DNA from: Actinacidiphila paucisporea
Lineage (GTDB): Bacteria; Actinomycetota; Actinomycetes; Streptomycetales; Streptomycetaceae
Direction of reading: 5' to 3'
NCBI RefSeq assembly: GCF_900142575.1
Contig: NZ_FRBI01000028.1
Location: forward strand, 43,289 to 107,288
Length of the DNA stretch: 64,000 bases
Positions 26,552-34,706 of this stretch are shown here, in pieces. Both the position numbers and the translations under genes were made by a program. The notes under the pieces are model-generated. The model had not been told where the DNA came from and did not search any database. It saw only the letters and a list, made by a program, of their open reading frames with translations. The first letter of the stretch is position 1. Each line of letters starts with the position of its first letter.

Positions 26552-28699
26552 CTAGACCTCCCCCTGGCCACGGCCGGGGGTGCCCCCGGGCCGGCCGGCC
26601 GGCGCAGCGCCCCGCCCCGCCCCGTCCGCCGGGTGCCGCTGCCCCGCCGACCTGGGGCGCAGCGCCTCGGCCAGCTCGTCGAGCGTGTCGACGAGCAGCT
26701 CGGCGCCGCGGCGTACTACCCGGTCGCCCGCCGGGTCCGACGGCCAGCCGCCCAGCTCGGTGCGCAGGGCCTTCCAGTCCGGCGCCCTGCGCGCCCTGAC
26801 CTCGCCGGCCGCCGCCTCTGTGGCCTTCCGCAGCGCCGCCGCGAAGACGGCCGCCTCCGGCACCGGCGCCGCGTCCCCGGCCGGCTGGTGCGCCTCCATC
26901 ACCAGTCCCACCCGTCCCACCGCCGACAGGGCGGCGTCCGCGTCCCGCACCGCGCTGCGCGACAGGCCGCGGTGCCGCACCGGCTCCGCGTCGGCCCTGG
27001 CCACCGCCTGGTCCCAGGCCGCGCCGGCCGCCCGCAGGTCGAGCAGTGCCCGGCGGACGGCGCCCGGCCGCCGCCGCGACGGATCGGCGTGCGCCTCCAT
27101 CACCGCCGCCACGTAGCCGGCCGTCGCCTCGATCCACTCGGCCAGCCGGTCCCGCAGCCGCGGGGTCTCCCACGCCGGGAAGACGGCGTAGGCCGCCATC
27201 GCCAGCAGCCCGCCCAGCAGCGTCAGCAGCACCCGGTCGCGCACCGTCTGCTCCAGCTGCGTACCGCCCATGCCCAGCAGGAAGACCACGTAGGCGCCCA
27301 CGCAGGCCTGCGCGACGACGTAACCGCTGCGCATCAGCAGGTACATCAGCCCGATGCTGACCACCGCGAGCGCCGCGAAGGTGTACGTGCCGGGGTGCGC
27401 GGCCTGGGTGATCCCGGTGGCCAGCGCGACACCCACCAGCGACCCGGTGAAGCGCGCCACCCCGCGCTCGTAGGTCTGGGTGAAGTCCGGCCGCATGACC
27501 ATCACCGCGGCCAGCGGCGCCCAGTAGCCGTGGCCCAGCGGCAGCGCGGTGCCCAGCAGGTAGCCGGCCGCGGACACCGCGGAGACCCGCAGCGCGTGCC
27601 GGAAGACCGGCGCGTCCCAGCGCACCTGGCGGCGTACCGTCCGCACCGCGGTCGGCAGCAGCTCGCCCACCGACGGGCGCAGCAGATGCGCGGTGCCGGT
27701 CGCGTCGGAGGGCCCCGAGCCCTCGGCCCGCTCCACCGCCGCGCTCAGCAGCGACACCAGCCGGATCGCCGACCTGCGGGCGGCGCCGGTCAGATCCGCG
27801 CCCGGCGTCTCGGACCGCAGCAGCACGTCGGCCTCCTCCGGGACCCGTACCGCGCCGCCGTGCCTTATCGCCCTGGCCACCGCGTCCAGCACGGTCGCCG
27901 TCACCGCGAGCACCTCGCGCGCCCGGTCGCGCTCGGGGCCCTCGGCCGCCGCGCCCACCGTCGGGTCGGCCAGCGAGGCGAGCACCGGGCGGATCCGCTC
28001 GGCCAGCACCCGGTTGCCGTGCAGCTCCTCGGGCCGCCGCCTGGCCTGCCGCGCGGTCACCACCGCCGCGCTGCGGGCGGCCATCAGCGGGGTGGGGTCG
28101 AAAGGCGCCGTCGGGTCGTGCCGCAGCCGCCGCGCGTAGTCCGCCTCGGCCGCGAAAGCGTCGGCCAGCGCGTCGCGCTGCGCGCCCCAGCGGCGGATCG
28201 GGAAGACCACGATCAGCGCCGCCTGGACCAGCGCGCCGACCCCGACGAGAGCCGCGTGCTGCAGCGCGCTGAGCACCGAGGTCGGCAGCGTGACCGTCAC
28301 CAGCATCACCGCGACGGTCAGCGCGGCGACCATCCCGGTGGTCGGGCCGAGCGCCCACGCCATACCGGCGGCGAAGGCCCACACCGCGAGCAGCACGACG
28401 AAGAGCACCACATGCGCCCCGGCCAGGTACCCCAGGAAGGTGCTCACCGCCAGCCCCGCACCGGTGGCCAGTGCCAGCACCGGGCGCGGCCGCCAACTGC
28501 GCTGGAAGGTCGCCACCCCGGCGGCGAAGGCCCCGAAGGCCGACGAGGCCGCCACCGGCGGCGACCACAGCCACAACGACAGCGCGACCACGATCGCCAC
28601 CCCGCCGGCCGCGCGCAGCGCCACCAGCGGTTCGAGACGGGTCCGCTCCACCCGCAGGCCGGACCTGGCGGTCTCCCGCAGTGCGCGCAACCACGTCAT
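26552..28699 (-). CDS. FUSC-family inner-membrane protein
   Basis: A 715-aa protein with two bundles of transmembrane helices (about residues 25-180 and 365-510), each followed by a cytosolic helical region: the fusaric-acid-resistance-like (FUSC) architecture. The second bundle has GHGYWAPLAAVMVMRPD and GTALPLG, typical of the family. Members are proposed efflux or acid-tolerance proteins. Start MTWLRALRETARSG chosen for the family-like N-terminus; the longer frame runs into intergenic DNA. The last residues (GGTPGRGQGEV) and the stop come from a copy of the GGGGGCACCCCC repeat, so the native C-terminus has been replaced or extended. Confidence 0.88.
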   Translation of the reverse strand: MTWLRALRETARSGLRVERTRLEPLVALRAAGGVAIVVALSLWLWSPPVAASSAFGAFAAGVATFQRSWRPRPVLALATGAGLAVSTFLGYLAGAHVVLFVVLLAVWAFAAGMAWALGPTTGMVAALTVAVMLVTVTLPTSVLSALQHAALVGVGALVQAALIVVFPIRRWGAQRDALADAFAAEADYARRLRHDPTAPFDPTPLMAARSAAVVTARQARRRPEELHGNRVLAERIRPVLASLADPTVGAAAEGPERDRAREVLAVTATVLDAVARAIRHGGAVRVPEEADVLLRSETPGADLTGAARRSAIRLVSLLSAAVERAEGSGPSDATGTAHLLRPSVGELLPTAVRTVRRQVRWDAPVFRHALRVSAVSAAGYLLGTALPLGHGYWAPLAAVMVMRPDFTQTYERGVARFTGSLVGVALATGITQAAHPGTYTFAALAVVSIGLMYLLMRSGYVVAQACVGAYVVFLLGMGGTQLEQTVRDRVLLTLLGGLLAMAAYAVFPAWETPRLRDRLAEWIEATAGYVAAVMEAHADPSRRRPGAVRRALLDLRAAGAAWDQAVARADAEPVRHRGLSRSAVRDADAALSAVGRVGLVMEAHQPAGDAAPVPEAAVFAAALRKATEAAAGEVRARRAPDWKALRTELGGWPSDPAGDRVVRRGAELLVDTLDELAEALRPRSAGQRHPADGAGRGAAPAGRPGGTPGRGQGEV
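26557..26587 (-). repeat. Second copy of the hairpin repeat, forming the FUSC gene 3' end
   Basis: On the minus strand: GGGGGCACCCCC, GGCCGTGGCC, AGGGGGAGG, then the TAG stop two bases later. About 700 bp from the copy inside the acyl-CoA dehydrogenase gene, in opposite orientation. Confidence 0.75.
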
Positions 28700-28858
28700 G
28701 CTGCAGAGAATAGGCAGAGGAGCGGACCCCGGGGCGGCTGCGAAATGCCTCGGACCAGCAGATACGGGACGCGCTTCGGCCTCGGGGTGACGAGGCGCAC
28801 TCCCGGGCACGCCCCCGCCCCTCACACCTCCGGGCCGCGGTCTGCTTCAATGGGGGGC

Positions 28859-28987
28859 ATGGCCAGCACTACTGACACCGGGACAGGTCGCAGCGACCTC
28901 GAGCCCTTCTGGCCGTCCCGGCAGGAGCACCACTTCGACCGCTGGTGTTGCCGCGCGATCCCCGCGCGGACCCGAGTCACTCGCTGA
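28859..28987 (+). CDS. Short peptide with Cys-Cys, possible leader ORF
   Basis: A 42-aa ORF (MASTTDTGTGRSD ... HHFDRWCCRAIPARTRVTR) divergent from the FUSC gene and 97 bp ahead of the winged-helix regulator gene. The adjacent Cys pair and basic end recall the short cysteine-containing leader peptides seen in actinomycetes, but no downstream sulfur gene is present. An ATG three codons earlier is also possible. Reality is uncertain. Confidence 0.4.
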   Translation: MASTTDTGTGRSDLEPFWPSRQEHHFDRWCCRAIPARTRVTR

Positions 28988-29084
28988 CCTGCCGGCAGCC
29001 CGGCGCCCCCAGGGGCGCTCTGCGGCGGTAACCGGTCCCGCGCACAACGGAGTCCCACGACCCTTCGCGCGAAAGAGCCGAGCC

Positions 29085-29666
29085 ATGTCGAACCTGCCTT
29101 CCGTCACGTCCCTGCCCGCACACTCCGCAGCCGCCCACCGCCAGCGCTTGCGCGCGGTACGCCCCGACGAGGTGCCCCCCGCCCCCGACTTCCTGCCGCC
29201 GGGCGCCACCTGGCTGCCCGCACCCGGGCACGTGCTGCCCGCGGTCGCCGGGGGCGCCCCGATGGTCGGATACCTGGTGCTGGTGCCCGCGGAACCCGGC
29301 GCGCCCGCGCTGCCGCCCGCCGCCGACCGGCCGGCCGCCTCCACCGGCGGGGTACGCATCGACGAGGACCGGCGCACCGCCGCGGTCGACGACCGCCAGC
29401 TCGACCTGACCTACCTGGAGTTCGAGCTGCTGGCCCACCTGGTGGCCCACCCGCACCGCGTGCACTCCCGCGACCAGCTGGTCACCACCGTCTGGGGCTA
29501 CGGCCACGTCGGGGACGGCCGCACCGTCGACGTGCACATCGCCCGGCTGCGCCGCAAGCTCGGCGCCGACCACCGCGGCAGCATCGTGACCGTGCGCAGG
29601 GTCGGGTACAAGTACGCCCCCGCGCAGGGCGACCGGTCCCAGCAGGGGGCTACGGCACGACGGTGA
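29085..29666 (+). CDS. OmpR/PhoB-type winged-helix protein without receiver domain
   Basis: A 193-aa protein. Residues about 1-95 are Pro/Ala-rich with no receiver domain. The C-terminal region is a Trans_reg_C winged helix: LDLTYLEFELLAHLVAHP, HSRDQLVTTVWGYG, GRTVDVHIARLRRKLG and VRRVGYKYA. It can bind DNA but cannot be phosphorylated in the usual way, so it is an orphan regulator. Its 3' end overlaps the convergent universal stress protein gene by 17 bp. Confidence 0.9.
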   Translation: MSNLPSVTSLPAHSAAAHRQRLRAVRPDEVPPAPDFLPPGATWLPAPGHVLPAVAGGAPMVGYLVLVPAEPGAPALPPAADRPAASTGGVRIDEDRRTAAVDDRQLDLTYLEFELLAHLVAHPHRVHSRDQLVTTVWGYGHVGDGRTVDVHIARLRRKLGADHRGSIVTVRRVGYKYAPAQGDRSQQGATARR

Positions 29667-30114
29667 CGGGCCACTTGCCCGCCTTCACCAGCCGGACGGC
29701 CACCGAGCCCACCAGCCGGTGGCCGGCCCGCTCCGAGGCGCCGACCACGACCGCGTCCGCGGTCAGCTGGTCGGCGGCCGCGGCCAGGCCGCCGTAGGGG
29801 TCGCCGCGGAAGGTGTGGAATTCCCACCGCACCTGGAAGGTCCCGCGCAGCCGCTCCACCGAGGCGCGGATCTCGGCCACCAGCTGTGCGGCGATCCCGG
29901 TGTCGACCTCGGAGACCGGGACGCCTAGCGCGGCGCCGCCGGGCATGTACGGCTGCACGTAGACCAGGGCGAGCAGCGCGTTCTGCCGGCGGGCCAGCCC
30001 CGCGGCATAGGCCGCCGCACGCCAGGACGACTCGGAGCCGTCCACCCCGGCCACGATCACCTTCGGCCCGTCGGTGCCGCGTTCGAACCGCGGCGGGGAT
30101 TTCTGCTCGTCCAC
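29650..30114 (-). CDS. Universal stress protein (UspA family)
   Basis: A 154-aa single Usp domain: VIVAGVDGSESSWRAAAYAA at the N-terminus and the ATP-loop region VVVGASERAGHRLVGSVAVR followed by WPVTVVP. Cytosolic; members bind ATP and act in stress survival. Convergent with and overlapping the winged-helix gene. Confidence 0.93.
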   Translation of the reverse strand: MDEQKSPPRFERGTDGPKVIVAGVDGSESSWRAAAYAAGLARRQNALLALVYVQPYMPGGAALGVPVSEVDTGIAAQLVAEIRASVERLRGTFQVRWEFHTFRGDPYGGLAAAADQLTADAVVVGASERAGHRLVGSVAVRLVKAGKWPVTVVP

Positions 30115-30328
30115 CCGGTCAGGCTATCGGGCTGCGGCCTGGGGTTTCACCCCCGCACACGCAGCGTGCTCACCCCAATGGGCGTATTGCCACGACATGG
30201 GCACCTTTGCGGGGCACGCTTTCCGGGAGGAGTGAAACAGGCAGCGTCCCCACCGCCCGGCTCGCGCACCACGGTCAGGTCCGCGCCCGTGCTCCGGCTC
30301 GCCGCCCACGCCGCTACCGGGGAGGTTT

Positions 30329-30895
30329 GTGATGCCGAGCGTGTCCACGAGCGTGTTCGTGTCGAGGCCGGACACCGAGGTCTTCGACTTTCTCGCCGAC
30401 GCCCGCAATCTCGCCCTGTGGAGTTCCGGGGTGACCTCCGTCGACGCCGACGCCGTGGTCCCCGGCCACGAAGCCGCGTACAGCTACCGCTACCCGGGCA
30501 GGCACCGGCAGCACCTGCTGGTGTGCGACCACTTCGAGCCCTGCCGCCGCATAGTCTTCCGCGGGCAGCGCATGTGGGGTCCGCTGGGCACCCAGGTGCC
30601 GGTGTACGGCTTCGAGCTGATCCCGCACGGTGACGGCACGCTGGTCCGGCTGTCGGTCACCAGCTGCCTCAGTGCCGCACTCCTGCTGCTCGCCCCGGTC
30701 GTCGCGATGGCCTGGCGGCGCGACCTGCCCGCCGACGCCCGCAAGTTCTGCGACCTGCTCGGTGGCCCCGTCCCCGCCACGCTGCACGGTCCGCCGGCGC
30801 CCGCGTCGGGCGCCGGCGGGGGCGACCCCGGGGCGCCGGCCGCGGCGCCGCTGCGTACCTCACCTGCACCGGGTGGATTCGACTACGCTCATTGA
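30329..30895 (+). CDS. SRPBCC-family protein
   Basis: A 188-aa protein. The first 145 residues follow the SRPBCC/polyketide-cyclase fold: SVFVSRPDTEVFDFLADARN at the start, central strands around YSYRYPGRHRQHLLVCD and RLSVTSCL, and a C-terminal helix RRDLPADARKFCDLLG. The tail is Pro/Gly/Ala-rich and probably disordered. GTG and ATG are adjacent; GGGGAGG sits just before the GTG. Ligand unknown. Confidence 0.85.
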   Translation: MMPSVSTSVFVSRPDTEVFDFLADARNLALWSSGVTSVDADAVVPGHEAAYSYRYPGRHRQHLLVCDHFEPCRRIVFRGQRMWGPLGTQVPVYGFELIPHGDGTLVRLSVTSCLSAALLLLAPVVAMAWRRDLPADARKFCDLLGGPVPATLHGPPAPASGAGGGDPGAPAAAPLRTSPAPGGFDYAH

Positions 30896-31088
30896 GTGTT
30901 AAACTAACAAGGTGACGCGGCGTCTTCGTTGCCCGTCACGCGTGACTGCCCCGGCCTGGTCCCCCCGTCCCGGCCGGGGCTCCCGCATGTCCGGGCCCTT
31001 CCCGCGCCCGGCGGCCGTTCTGCGCCGCCCCGCCGCCCGTGGCAGGCTGGCGGCGACCCCCCGTCACCGCCCCGGGCAGGAGCCGACG

Positions 31089-31799
31089 TTGCGCACCCCC
31101 ACAGCCGCCGCGGCCGCCGCCGCCCTCGCGCTGGTCACCGCCGTCACCACCGCGGGCGGCGCGGCGGCCACGGCACCCGCACCACCGGCCCTCGCGGACG
31201 CCGGCGGCGGCAGCCAGCTGATCGTCGCCACCGCGCCCACCGCGGGAGCCACCTCAGGCACCCTCGCCTGGTGGCAGCGCACCCGTGGCAGCTGGCACGA
31301 GGCCGGCACCGCCGCCGCCCGCTTCGGCAGCCACGGCCTGACCGACGGCGCCACCCGCACCCAGGGCACCGGCACCACGCCGACCGGCCTGTACGGGCTC
31401 CCGTTCGCCTTCGGCGCCGCCGCCGCACCGGCCGGCACCGCCCTGCCCTACCGCGCCGTCCACGCGTCCTCCTGGTGGTGCGAGGACGCCGCCTCTGCCT
31501 CGTACAACCGCTGGGTCAGCCCGCTGCCCGCGGACTGCCGGGCCGGCGAGTCGGAGCACCTGGCCGACTACCCGACGCAATATGCGCACGCGGTCGTCAT
31601 CGACTTCAACTACACCGCGCCGGTCAAAGGCCGCGGCGCCGGGATCTTCCTGCACGTCAACGGCCGCGGCGCGACCGCCGGCTGCGTGTCGCTGCCGGCC
31701 GACGCGCTCGCCCGGGTGCTGGCCTGGCTCAGGCCCGCCGCCCACCCGCACATCGCCATCGGCACGGCTGGCGGCCCGTTGGACGTCACCCGCTACTGA
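31089..31799 (+). CDS. Secreted L,D-transpeptidase-family protein
   Basis: A 236-aa exported protein with a signal peptide at about residues 1-35 (ALALVTAVTTAGGAAA). The C-terminal half carries the YkuD-like active site: FLHVNGRGATAGCVSLP, containing the catalytic His, Gly and Cys, and the WWCEDAASASYNRW segment typical of the actinobacterial subgroup. TTG was chosen because AGGAG sits about 7 nt upstream and the signal peptide starts there; a longer frame starts 59 codons earlier. Probably acts on peptidoglycan. Confidence 0.87.
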   Translation: MRTPTAAAAAAALALVTAVTTAGGAAATAPAPPALADAGGGSQLIVATAPTAGATSGTLAWWQRTRGSWHEAGTAAARFGSHGLTDGATRTQGTGTTPTGLYGLPFAFGAAAAPAGTALPYRAVHASSWWCEDAASASYNRWVSPLPADCRAGESEHLADYPTQYAHAVVIDFNYTAPVKGRGAGIFLHVNGRGATAGCVSLPADALARVLAWLRPAAHPHIAIGTAGGPLDVTRY

Positions 31800-31803
31800 G
31801 CCG

Positions 31804-32784
31804 TCACCGCCCGCCCTCCGCCCCCTCGTCCGGGGCGACCCCGGACAGCTTGTCCGGGTTGGTGACCAGGTAGACGTCAGAGATCCTGTCGCCGGCCGCG
31901 TCCAGGTCCACGACCATGACCGCGGTGGGGGAGCCGTCGCTGAAGACCACCACGGACGGGTCGCCGTTGACCTGCCGGTAGCGGATGTCGACCGACGCCG
32001 GCAGCCGGTTGGCCGCGTAGCCGCCGATCAGCTTCGCCACCTTCTCCCGGCCGGACACCGGCCGCAGCGCGGCGTTCGCCTTGCCGCCGCCGTCGGTCCA
32101 CAGCGTCACGTCGGGGGCGAGCAGGCTCATCAGATCCGTCAGATCCCCGCCCAGCGCGGCGGCGATGAAGCGCTCGGTCACCTGCCGCTGCAACTGCCGG
32201 TCCGCCTGGTAGCGCGGCCTGCGCGCCTGCACGTGCTCACGAGCCCGGTGCGCCAGCTGCCTGATCGCCGACGGGCTGCGCTCCAGGATCTCGGCGGTCT
32301 CGGTGTGCGGGTAGCCGAACACCTCGTGCAGGACGAAGACCGCCCGCTCCAGTGGCGTCAGCGTCTCCAGCACCACCAGCATCGCCATCGACACCGACTC
32401 GCCCCGCAGCGCGGACTCCGCCACGTCGGCCGCCTGCGCCGCCTGCGGCAGATCCGCGGCCTCCGGCGCCCCGGTGGCCAGCGGCTCGGGGAGCCAGGGG
32501 CCGATGTACGTCTCGCGGCGGCGGCTGATGCTCGCCTGCCGTGCCAGCGCCTGGTTGGCGGCGATCCTGACCAGGTACGCGCGCGGGTTGTCGATGTCCT
32601 CGCCGAGCGTCCCGGCGCTGCGCCGCGTCCACGCCAGCCAGGTCTCCTGCAGGACGTCCTCGGTGTCGGAGACGCTGCCGAGCATGTTGTAGACCACCGA
32701 GAACAGCAGCTCCCGGTGGCTGAGGAACACCGCGGTCGCGCGGTCGCCCGCCGCCGCGGAATGCCGGGTCTTGGTGTCGGACAC
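31804..32784 (-). CDS. ECF41-type RNA polymerase sigma factor
   Basis: A 326-aa sigma factor with sigma-2 (LLFSVVYNMLGSVSDTEDVLQETW) and sigma-4 domains (LTPLERAVFVLHEVFGYPHTE) and a C-terminal SnoaL-like extension. The ECF41 hallmarks are all seen: WLPEP in the linker, DGGGK in the extension and NPDKL near the end. In this group the extension acts as a fused anti-sigma/co-activator, so no separate anti-sigma is needed. The GTG follows GGGAGG. ECF41 genes usually neighbour a COE-type oxidoreductase or carboxymuconolactone decarboxylase; none is next to this one. Confidence 0.93.
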   Translation of the reverse strand: MSDTKTRHSAAAGDRATAVFLSHRELLFSVVYNMLGSVSDTEDVLQETWLAWTRRSAGTLGEDIDNPRAYLVRIAANQALARQASISRRRETYIGPWLPEPLATGAPEAADLPQAAQAADVAESALRGESVSMAMLVVLETLTPLERAVFVLHEVFGYPHTETAEILERSPSAIRQLAHRAREHVQARRPRYQADRQLQRQVTERFIAAALGGDLTDLMSLLAPDVTLWTDGGGKANAALRPVSGREKVAKLIGGYAANRLPASVDIRYRQVNGDPSVVVFSDGSPTAVMVVDLDAAGDRISDVYLVTNPDKLSGVAPDEGAEGGR

Positions 32785-33119
32785 GATTGGGCCTCCCGTG
32801 GTGCGTTTCCCCGTTGGCCCTATGAGGGCAGACTCCCCCCCAAGCGTGACATCAGGTGGCCGGAATGTGATGTGCGTCTCGCCACGTGATCGAATTGCGC
32901 CTGCTAAGACGGTTATGCCCAACTGGTTCGACGCTCTGCCGCGGCACCGCTGTCACATCGGGGGCCGCGTGGAGGCTCTGAGATGCGTGGGGCGCGACGA
33001 CGGCCCGGCGGCAGCCCGGAAACGGGTGCTGGAGGGGAGCCGCCGGTCCGTCGCCGCGCCCGCCGCCGTCCCGCCCGGGGCGGCGCGACCCAACGACGTG
33101 CCGAAGGATGTAGTCCGCC
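32785..33119. other. Divergent control region between ECF41 gene and hemerythrin gene
   Basis: No supported ORF. On the minus strand TGTCACG at 32851-32845 resembles the ECF41 -35 (TGTCACA), though the CGTC -10 at the right spacing is not seen. On the plus strand TGTCACA occurs at 32951-32957. These may be sites for autoregulation. Confidence 0.4.
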
Positions 33120-33743
33120 GTGGCCGATACACAGCAGGACATCGATTTCACCATCATGTACGCGACCCACCGAGCCTTCCGTCGTGACCTGCGGCGGCTG
33201 GCCGCCGCCGTGGAGGCGGGACAGGCAGGCACGCCCCACGTCCTGGCAGGCTGGCAGAACTTCAGCCACCAGCTCCACAACCACCACTCCGTCGAGGACA
33301 CCGCCCTGTGGCCGCAGGTCGAGGCCAAGATCCAGAACCGGCCCGACGACCTGCGGCTGATGGAGACCATGGAGGCCGAGCACGCGGAGCTCGGCCCGCG
33401 GATCGACGCGGTCGACACCGCGCTCAAGTCCGGCTCGGACGAGCTGGGGGCCAAGGTCCAGGACCTCTACGAGGTGATGGACCACCACTTCACCCACGAG
33501 GAGAACAGCGCGCTGCCGCTGATCCAGGACGTGCTGACGGTGGCCGAATGGAAGAAGTTCGGCCTCGCCAACGCCAAGAACCTCGGCGTCAAGGGTGTCG
33601 CCGTCTACATCCCGTGGGTCGCCGACGGCGCCTCTCCGCAGGAGCAGCGCGAATTCCTGGGCGCGTTCCCGCCTCCGGTGAAGGTCGTGAACAAGTTGCT
33701 GTGGGAGCGTGCGTACCGCAAGAAGGGCCTCTGGAAGATCTGA
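33120..33743 (+). CDS. Hemerythrin HHE-domain protein
   Basis: A 207-aa protein with a four-helix iron-binding domain. Metal ligands are in YATHRAFRRD, QLHNHHSVEDTALWP, MEAEHAELG and DHHFTHEENSALP. The C-terminal 60 residues form an extra region found in actinobacterial members. Such proteins bind O2 or NO or act in redox stress. GTG start. It may share promoter control with the divergent ECF41 sigma gene. Confidence 0.92.
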   Translation: MADTQQDIDFTIMYATHRAFRRDLRRLAAAVEAGQAGTPHVLAGWQNFSHQLHNHHSVEDTALWPQVEAKIQNRPDDLRLMETMEAEHAELGPRIDAVDTALKSGSDELGAKVQDLYEVMDHHFTHEENSALPLIQDVLTVAEWKKFGLANAKNLGVKGVAVYIPWVADGASPQEQREFLGAFPPPVKVVNKLLWERAYRKKGLWKI

Positions 33744-33778
33744 GGCGCCACCGCCCGGCTCCGACACGAGGTGACGGC

Positions 33779-34399
33779 ATGTGCTGGTCCGCCACGGCCG
33801 ATCTCGCTGCCGGGTCGGTGGTCTGCGCGCTCGGCGCGGCCTGCGTGGCGCGGACCCGGCGGGTCCGCGACCTGCCGCTGGCCGCGCTTCCGCTGCTGCT
33901 CGGGGCGCACCAGCTGATCGAGGCCGCGGTCTGGCACGGTGGTGGCGGCACCGGCGCCGGCACCACCGCCTGGGCGGTGATCGCCCTGCCGCTGCTCCCC
34001 GTGTGGGTGCCCCTCGCGGTCCTGTCCGCGTACCCGGGCGCCCGCCTGCGCCTCGCCGCGCCGGTGGCCGTCGGCGTCCTCACGGCGGTCGCCCTCGCCC
34101 TGTGCCTCGCGGACCGGGCGCCGTCCGCGCACATCCACGGCCACTCGGTCGGCTACGCCGTGCACGTCCCGCACGCCCCGTGGCTGGTCGCCGGATACCT
34201 CTTCGCCACGGTCGGCGCCTTTCTCCTCGCCCCCGACCCCACCCTGCGCCTCCTCGGCGCCACCACCGCGGCGGGCGCGGTCCTGTGCGCCATCCTGTGG
34301 CGCCTCTCCTTCGTCTCCACCTGGTGCGCCGTGGCCGCCACCGCCAGCCTCATCCTCCTCTCCCGCCCAACCCCCACGAACGCCCCAGGCGACGCCTGA
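33779..34399 (+). CDS. DUF6629 multi-pass membrane protein
   Basis: A 206-aa integral membrane protein of about six to seven helices, starting with the conserved MCWSATADLAAG. His-rich loops (HIHGHSVGYAVHVPHAPW) and LLLGAHQLIEAAVW are family-like. GAGGTG precedes the ATG. Only 35 bp separates it from the hemerythrin gene, so the two are probably cotranscribed. Function unknown. Confidence 0.83.
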   Translation: MCWSATADLAAGSVVCALGAACVARTRRVRDLPLAALPLLLGAHQLIEAAVWHGGGGTGAGTTAWAVIALPLLPVWVPLAVLSAYPGARLRLAAPVAVGVLTAVALALCLADRAPSAHIHGHSVGYAVHVPHAPWLVAGYLFATVGAFLLAPDPTLRLLGATTAAGAVLCAILWRLSFVSTWCAVAATASLILLSRPTPTNAPGDA

Positions 34400-34672
34400 C
34401 CGCAAGGGGCACCTACCGAGGGGCGCGGGGAACTGGGCGCCCAGCCCCGACGTCGGGACAGGCGACCGCCGACCGCAAGGGGCATCCCCTGGGGGCGCGG
34501 GGAACTGCGCGCGCACCCCCGACGCCGGGACAGCCGACCGTCGACGGCAAGGAGCACCCCTTGGGGGCGCGGGGAACTGCGCGCCCAGCCCCGACGCCGG
34601 GACAGGTGACCGCCGACCGCAAGGGGCACCTCCTGGGGGCGCGAGGAACAGCGCCCGCACCCCCGACACCCA
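34400..34672. repeat. Tandem array of the dispersed GC-rich repeat, about 3.7 units of 72-73 bp
   Basis: Each unit begins CCGCAAGGGGCA, continues with GGGGGCGCGGGGAACTGCGC and CCCCGACGCCGGGACAG, and ends GACCGCCGA. The last unit is partial and diverged. Both neighbouring genes end at this interval. The core is the same as the single copies at 3723 and 14567. Confidence 0.9.
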
Positions 34673-34706
34673 AGGGCTGAGCCCCAGACCACCGCACCCG
34701 ACGGAG

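Noticed and set aside
26342..28858. Long plus-strand frame opposite the FUSC gene
   Set aside because: Antisense shadow; only the last 42 codons, from 28859, are considered as a possible short ORF.
32821..32851. Full ECF41 promoter for autoregulation
   Set aside because: The TGTCAC -35 is present but no CGTC -10 occurs at the required spacing, so it was kept only as a hint in the intergenic entry.
34400..34672. Possible CRISPR array
   Set aside because: Units are contiguous with no unique spacers and no cas genes nearby; it is a tandem repeat of a dispersed element.
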